The translations under genes and the position numbers were made by a program. A stretch of 64,000 nucleotides of DNA from Pandoraea vervacti (GTDB lineage: Bacteria > Pseudomonadota > Gammaproteobacteria > Burkholderiales > Burkholderiaceae), in assembly GCF_000934605.2 (NCBI RefSeq), contig NZ_CP010897.2, positions 1,550,001 to 1,614,000 on the forward strand. The letters run 5' to 3'. Positions within the stretch are counted from its first letter, which is position 1. The number at the start of each line of letters is the position of its first letter. Positions 59,924-64,000 of this stretch are shown one piece after another. The notes under the pieces are model-generated. The model had not been told where the DNA came from and did no database searches. It worked only from the letters and a program-made list of their open reading frames with translations.

Positions 59924-60499
59924 ATGCGACCTGGCAAGGCATTGCGACGCCTGCACACCTGTGTTTTCAGCGGACTCGCCGCTGCGGCGCTCATGAGCGC
60001 AGTGGCCGCCCTCGCACAGCCGCCCCAATACACGAACGACGCCGAACGGATGGGCGCGGCGATTGCCTCTCCCGAGGGCGTCGGGCAGGTGCTCGATCGC
60101 CTCGTGCAGAAATGCGGGCTGTACGACGAGGCGACCCGAACACACGGCGCGCGTGCGCTGCAGGCGTGGCAGGCACGGCATCGCGACTATCTGGCCGAGG
60201 GGCAGCGCGTACGCGCGGAGCTCAAGGCCGTCTACACCGACCCTGAGGCGCGCCAGCGCTTCGACGACCTCCTGACCCGCCAGTTTCCCATGCTCGTCGA
60301 GCGGCAGTTCGTCGTGTATGCGAACACCATCGACGACCAGCCGACACCGGCCGCCAAGGCTGAGTTGTGCGACGGCTATTTCAAGGCCGTCGATGACCGT
60401 CAGTTCGATCTCACCGTCAACGATCCGGCGCTCGCCGCATTCTTCGACAAGCGTATTGCCGAGCGCATGTCCTCCGGCAACTCGCCGGTGAGCAAGTAG
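59924..60499 (+). CDS. Secreted protein of unknown function
   Basis: A 191-residue protein with a signal peptide (basic n-region, core LAAAALMSAVAALA, likely cleavage after ALA). The mature part is helical and Ala/Arg/Glu-rich with two cysteines (KCGLY and LCDGY) that may form a disulfide in the periplasm. No family recognised. Its last 100 bases overlap the convergent nitronate monooxygenase gene on the other strand. Confidence 0.72.
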   Translation: MRPGKALRRLHTCVFSGLAAAALMSAVAALAQPPQYTNDAERMGAAIASPEGVGQVLDRLVQKCGLYDEATRTHGARALQAWQARHRDYLAEGQRVRAELKAVYTDPEARQRFDDLLTRQFPMLVERQFVVYANTIDDQPTPAAKAELCDGYFKAVDDRQFDLTVNDPALAAFFDKRIAERMSSGNSPVSK

Positions 60500-61608
60500 C
60501 GCATCAGGTCCGCCACGGGGCGAATGCGTTCGCCAAACGGCAGCGGGTCGCGTCCACGGAAAAAGAGTCCTCGGGCGACATCGCCGCGCACGGCCTGCGC
60601 GAGCTTGAGGTCGATGCAAAACTGACCGATGCGCGCGACGCCGTCGCGCAGCCCGCACGCCTGCAGGCAATCGAAGCCTTCGAGGCACTGCCGCATCCTG
60701 GCCTTTGCCTGTAACGCCGCTTCGCGCGAGAGGTACTTTCTGAGCCACGGCGTGAGCACCGCGCGCGCGGGAAGTCCGGCGACGCTGGTGAACTCGGCGA
60801 TGTCTTCCGGGCGTGCGGTGGCGAGCACTTCCTTGAACGCGGGATGCGCATCCGATTCTTCGGTCACGGCGAAGGCGGTGCCCAGTTGCACGCCCGCCGC
60901 GCCTTGGTCGAGCCAGTGCCGCACGTGCTCGTGACGATGGATGCCGCCCGCCACGATCAACGGCACGCGCGTCCATTCGATACCCAGCGAGGCGTATACC
61001 TCGCGGCATTCGTCCAGCACTCGCTCGAACGAGAATCGCGCATCCCCCAGGTCCTCGATGCGCGAGGCGCCCAGATGCCCGCCCGCGTGCGCCGGATGCT
61101 CGATGACGATGGCGTCCGGCAATCGACCTTTTTTCATCCACTTGCGCAACACGAGACTCACGCCGCGCGCATCCGAGAGGATCGGGATCAGGGCGACGTG
61201 GGGATGCGACGCGGTCAGTTCCGGCAGATCGAGCGGCAGGCCCGCGCCCATGACGATGGCGTCCGCCCCGCTTTCGCACGCCTGTCGCACCAGCGCCGCG
61301 TGTGCGCTCACGGCCTTCATCACGTTCACGGCGATGAGTCCGTTGCCGTCGGCGATGACTTTCGCGGCGCGGATTTCGCGCTCCAGCGCGATCAGGTTGA
61401 CGGCTTCGATCGCGGCCTTGTCGCGCGTGCCTTCGACTTGCGCGAGCAGGTCGGGATGGTGATGGCGCAGGTCGATGCTCGCGATCGTTCCCATGCCGTT
61501 ATGTTTCGCGACCGTGCCCGCGAGCCGGTGCGCGGAGATGCCGATGCCCATCCCGCCCTGGACTACCGGTACCAGTTGGCGGCCCGCCAGTGTCAATTGC
61601 GCGTTCAT
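60400..61608 (-). CDS. Nitronate monooxygenase family (2-nitropropane dioxygenase-like) FMN protein
   Basis: A 402-residue TIM-barrel FMN protein: VVQGGMGIGIS at the start, EHPAHAGGHLG and VAGGIHRHEHVRHWLDQGAAGVQLGTAF in the phosphate-binding half. The family oxidises nitronates or acts as enoyl reductases. The C-terminal 33 residues lie in the overlap with the secreted protein gene. I chose ATG 61608; the frame is open to 61740. Confidence 0.85.
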   Translation of the reverse strand: MNAQLTLAGRQLVPVVQGGMGIGISAHRLAGTVAKHNGMGTIASIDLRHHHPDLLAQVEGTRDKAAIEAVNLIALEREIRAAKVIADGNGLIAVNVMKAVSAHAALVRQACESGADAIVMGAGLPLDLPELTASHPHVALIPILSDARGVSLVLRKWMKKGRLPDAIVIEHPAHAGGHLGASRIEDLGDARFSFERVLDECREVYASLGIEWTRVPLIVAGGIHRHEHVRHWLDQGAAGVQLGTAFAVTEESDAHPAFKEVLATARPEDIAEFTSVAGLPARAVLTPWLRKYLSREAALQAKARMRQCLEGFDCLQACGLRDGVARIGQFCIDLKLAQAVRGDVARGLFFRGRDPLPFGERIRPVADLMRYLLTGELPEDMRSAIRLSKNAASAGSLTVRSN

Positions 61609-61784
61609 GTCAGTTCCGTTCGTCGAGAAGTGCCGGCGCACACGGGCTTGCCATCGGGCGTGCAGCCAGTATGCAGCCGAGGTGTGGCCGAGGTGCGGCG
61701 AAGCAGTGGCCGAAGGCCGACCGCGACGGCAGTCTCGCACTCATGCGGGGAACCGATGTTGCGATGGGTCAAGCCCGCGCGCGC

Positions 61785-62750
61785 TCAGGCGGCCTCATCG
61801 CTGCGGCATGGCGTCGCAGTGCGAGGGGCCGTGCCCAGTGCAATGCCGCCAACGATGAGCGCGAGTGCGATCCACACGTCCAGTCCCAGCGACTCGCGCA
61901 GTATCGACGCCGAGGCCAGCGTGCCGACGACAGGCACGCCGAGCAGGCCGAGCGACGTCACACCCGCCGGCAACCGGCGGGTGACGACGCCCGCGAGCCA
62001 GTAGGCGATGCCGCCGCCGATGACGCCGCCATACGACAGCAATCCGGCGAACCCGGCCCAGCCGATGATGTGGGGCGCACCGTCGACGGCGAACGCGATC
62101 GTGCACAGGATGACGCTGGCGAGCAGCAGTTGCCACGGGCTGAGTTCGAATGGACCGCTGATCCATCGGTGGGCTCGCATGTGAACGATGGCGACGGCCC
62201 ACACGAATGCGGCGAGCAGCACGAGGGCATTGCCGAAGACCGCGTGGCGGTCGTGCCAGTCGAACGCCGCCGGGTTGAACATCACCGCCAGCCCGAGCAG
62301 TCCGCACGCCAGTCCGAACACGCGTCGCCGGGTGAGGGCTTCACCGAGCCACAGCCGGGCGGCAGGCATCACCCACAGCGGCGTGGTGTAGGCGAGCACG
62401 GCGGAGCGCCCTGCCTGAACGTATTGCAGGCTGAGCGCAACGAGCAGTGAGAACACCGCCATATGCAGCAGCCCCACGCTGACGATGACCGGTAAATCGC
62501 CTCGTTTGGGCAGGACCAGACGCCGGGTGAGGGCGCAGATCACGAACAATGTCGCCATGCCGACGACCGAGCGCAGGGCGGCGCTCCACCACGGCGAGAC
62601 GTGCGCGAGCAACGCCTTGCTGACCGGCCAGTTCACGCCCCAGGCCACGATGACGATAGTGAACAGCAGGCCGGCGTGCGAGCGCATGGAGGCGCGGTTC
62701 GGGGCAAGACGTTGCGGACGGGGCGGCAGGTTCACGTGCCGGGGCTCCAT
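61785..62750 (-). CDS. EamA/DMT-family transporter
   Basis: A 321-residue protein with ten membrane segments in two EamA repeats (LLFTIVIVAWGVNWPVSKAL and VLLAAFVWAVAIVHMRAHRW). This family exports metabolites or amino acids. ATG 62750 gives a short soluble N-terminus; ATG 62687 (MRSHAGLLF) is an alternative, and neither has a clear ribosome-binding site. Confidence 0.85.
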   Translation of the reverse strand: MEPRHVNLPPRPQRLAPNRASMRSHAGLLFTIVIVAWGVNWPVSKALLAHVSPWWSAALRSVVGMATLFVICALTRRLVLPKRGDLPVIVSVGLLHMAVFSLLVALSLQYVQAGRSAVLAYTTPLWVMPAARLWLGEALTRRRVFGLACGLLGLAVMFNPAAFDWHDRHAVFGNALVLLAAFVWAVAIVHMRAHRWISGPFELSPWQLLLASVILCTIAFAVDGAPHIIGWAGFAGLLSYGGVIGGGIAYWLAGVVTRRLPAGVTSLGLLGVPVVGTLASASILRESLGLDVWIALALIVGGIALGTAPRTATPCRSDEAA

Positions 62751-63158
62751 AGTGAGATTGAAGGGAGATGGAAGCGAGGTGGAAGCGGGATCGAGGCGTG
62801 AAGGACGGACGAAGTACGGATCAAGCGCGGATCAAGCCAGGATCAGGCGCGCCGTCAACCCGTCAGCGCGAGACGCCGCACGTCATTGCATCACGCCATC
62901 ACCCCAGCAAAGTAAGGCAGGCGTGGCGCGTCGAAAAGCACCAGACGTGAGGGAAAAATTGGTGCCAGGACGTGGCGGTGGGGAAGCTGTCGGGAGGCGG
63001 TCGGGCGGTCGGGTGGGCGGCGGGCGTTCGGCGATGTCACGGCGCCACCTGCCGGGCCGCCCACGACGGCGAGGGACGTGGGGGACCGGCGGTGACCGGC
63101 CGTGATTGAGCGCTAGCGGAAATGCCGGGAATGCCGGGAAGCGTGGGGCTCGCGCGCC
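62751..63158. other. Intergenic region with tandem repeats, no gene seen
   Basis: The 408 bases between the EamA gene and hpnC hold two sets of 11-bp repeats and further GC-rich simple stretches (GGTCGGGCGGTCGGGTGGGC near 62998-63017, a double ATGCCGGGA at 63122-63139). A plus-strand frame spans it but looks like low-complexity sequence and has no family match. Confidence 0.45.
62765..62850. repeat. Two sets of imperfect 11-bp tandem repeats
   Basis: Set one, 62765-62797: GAGATGGAAGC, GAGGTGGAAGC, GGGATCGAGGC. Set two, 62818-62850: GGATCAAGCGC, GGATCAAGCCA, GGATCAGGCGC. Both have an 11-bp period, about one helical turn, and lie just upstream of the EamA gene. Confidence 0.75.
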
Positions 63159-64000
63159 TCAAGCCTTCGGCGGCGTGCCGCTAAGCTTCATGCACAGTCC
63201 GCGCAGGAAGACGCGCACGCCGTCGCCCTTGCCCAGTTGGGGGCGGTGACGAAACACGTCGTAGTCCACGGCTTCGATCATGTCGAGAATACGCAGGCCG
63301 CCGTGCACCACGCAGCACAGTTCCAGCCCGAAGCGGCCCGGCACCCGATTGGCGAGCGGCGCGCCGCGCAGCATCATCTTGCGGGCGAAGTCGACTTCGT
63401 AACGCATGAGTGCGCGCCACTTGTCGTCGTACTTTTGCGCGCCGATGTCCGCGTCGGACACGCCGAAGCGCGCCATGTCGTCTTGCGGCAGATACACGCG
63501 CGCCTTACGCCAGTCGACTTCCACGTCCTGCCAGAAATTGATCAGTTGCAGCGCCGAGCAGATATCGTCGGAGCAGGCAATGTTCTCGGGCGTGTCGAGC
63601 TTGAACAGACCGAGCATGATGCGACCGACCGGGTCGGCGGAGCGCCGCGTGTAGTCGCGCAACTCCTCGAACGTGGCATAGCGCTTTTTCTCGATGTCCT
63701 GATCGAAGGCGCACAGCAGGTCGGAGAAGGGTTGCACCGACAGCTCGTGCTCGGCGATCACGCGCGCAAGCGCAGCGAATAGCGGCTTGTCGGGCGAGGT
63801 CGGCACGCCGGCGGCGATCTTGTCCAGTTCGGCCTGATAGGCGGCAAGCCCGGCATGACGCTCGGCGTTGGTGGCATCGCCTTCGTCGGCAATGTCGTCC
63901 GCCGTGCGGGCAAAGTTGTAGATCACGCCCACCGGCGCGCGCATCTCGCGCGGCAGCAGGACACTGGCAACCGGGAAGTTCTCGTAGTGCTCGATCTTGG
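63159..64000 (-). CDS. hpnC: Hydroxysqualene synthase HpnC (5' end outside the window)
   Basis: The frame is open to the right edge and reads ...HYENFPVASVLLPREMRAPV before the first internal ATG, so the gene continues beyond 64000. Hallmarks of HpnC are EHYENFPVAS, the first aspartate-rich motif FARTADDIADEGD and the second, INFWQDVEVDWRK. HpnC turns presqualene diphosphate into hydroxysqualene, with HpnD and HpnE making squalene for hopanoids. HpnD and HpnE genes would be expected further along on the minus strand or nearby but are not in the window. Confidence 0.9.
   Translation of the reverse strand, partial: KIEHYENFPVASVLLPREMRAPVGVIYNFARTADDIADEGDATNAERHAGLAAYQAELDKIAAGVPTSPDKPLFAALARVIAEHELSVQPFSDLLCAFDQDIEKKRYATFEELRDYTRRSADPVGRIMLGLFKLDTPENIACSDDICSALQLINFWQDVEVDWRKARVYLPQDDMARFGVSDADIGAQKYDDKWRALMRYEVDFARKMMLRGAPLANRVPGRFGLELCCVVHGGLRILDMIEAVDYDVFRHRPQLGKGDGVRVFLRGLCMKLSGTPPKA

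Noticed and set aside
62485..63105. 206-codon plus-strand frame over the EamA 5' end and repeat region
   Set aside because: Begins antisense to the transporter and continues through simple repeats; composition is low-complexity.

Overview
The window is a GC-rich, densely packed stretch of bacterial chromosome. Many stop/start overlaps (ATGA, GTGA, TGATG), frequent GTG and TTG starts, LysR/AraC/TetR regulators beside catabolic operons, a fused LivHM permease, a MacAB-type efflux operon and a hopanoid gene (hpnC) at the right edge all suggest a betaproteobacterium of the Burkholderiales. Burkholderiaceae such as Pandoraea, Burkholderia or Cupriavidus fit best, but this is an impression, not a database result. 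I saw no rRNA, tRNA, CRISPR array, insertion sequence, phage gene or replication origin.

Left part (1-10.2 kb): a plus-strand catabolic cluster. It holds the tail of a flavin oxidoreductase, two NTF2-like proteins, a PaaY-like hexapeptide protein, an FAD/NAD(P)-binding protein, a meta-cleavage hydrolase and 2-oxopent-4-enoate hydratase pair, a DUF1214 protein, a PAPS-type sulfotransferase, an SDR and an SRPBCC protein. A MarR-fused flavin reductase and a LuxR-type regulator lie on the other strand. 10-18.7 kb is mixed: a DHH phosphoesterase, two MFS exporters, an SDR, an NTF2-like protein and a LysR regulator.

Centre (18.7-32.0 kb): the most interesting block. A minus-strand operon reads AAHS transporter, maleate-isomerase-like protein, XylT-type ferredoxin, XylE-type catechol 2,3-dioxygenase, PyrK-like and PyrD-like pair, EthD-like protein. 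A TetR gene lies upstream. Divergent from it, a tightly overlapping plus-strand operon encodes a Rieske oxygenase alpha subunit, an unknown 128-aa protein, two cupins, a ferredoxin reductase, an NTF2-like protein, a Rieske ferredoxin and an asparaginase-fold enzyme. By eye the PyrD-like and asparaginase-like proteins have both lost a residue that defines their usual substrate. This suggests an uncharacterised route for a nitrogen-containing (amide or N-heterocyclic) aromatic compound.

Right part (32-64 kb): AraC/SDR pair with a G-rich repeat in the AraC leader; TetR plus membrane protein with two operator-like palindromes; DUF3311/sodium:solute symporter; a branched-chain-type ABC importer (substrate-binding protein, fused LivHM, LivG, LivF); LysR/argC with a perfect 16-bp inverted repeat between them; a minus-strand operon (AAHS transporter, 4,5-dihydroxyphthalate decarboxylase-like protein, class II aldolase) facing a helix-turn-helix/citrate-synthase fusion that appears to lack the catalytic residues; a TRIC channel; a MacA-MacB-NodT efflux operon; a GST; a GNAT-Rnk fusion; a two-component system; a secreted protein; a nitronate monooxygenase; an EamA transporter; and the 5'-truncated hpnC. 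Short G-rich or purine-rich tandem repeats sit at several gene borders in this half.
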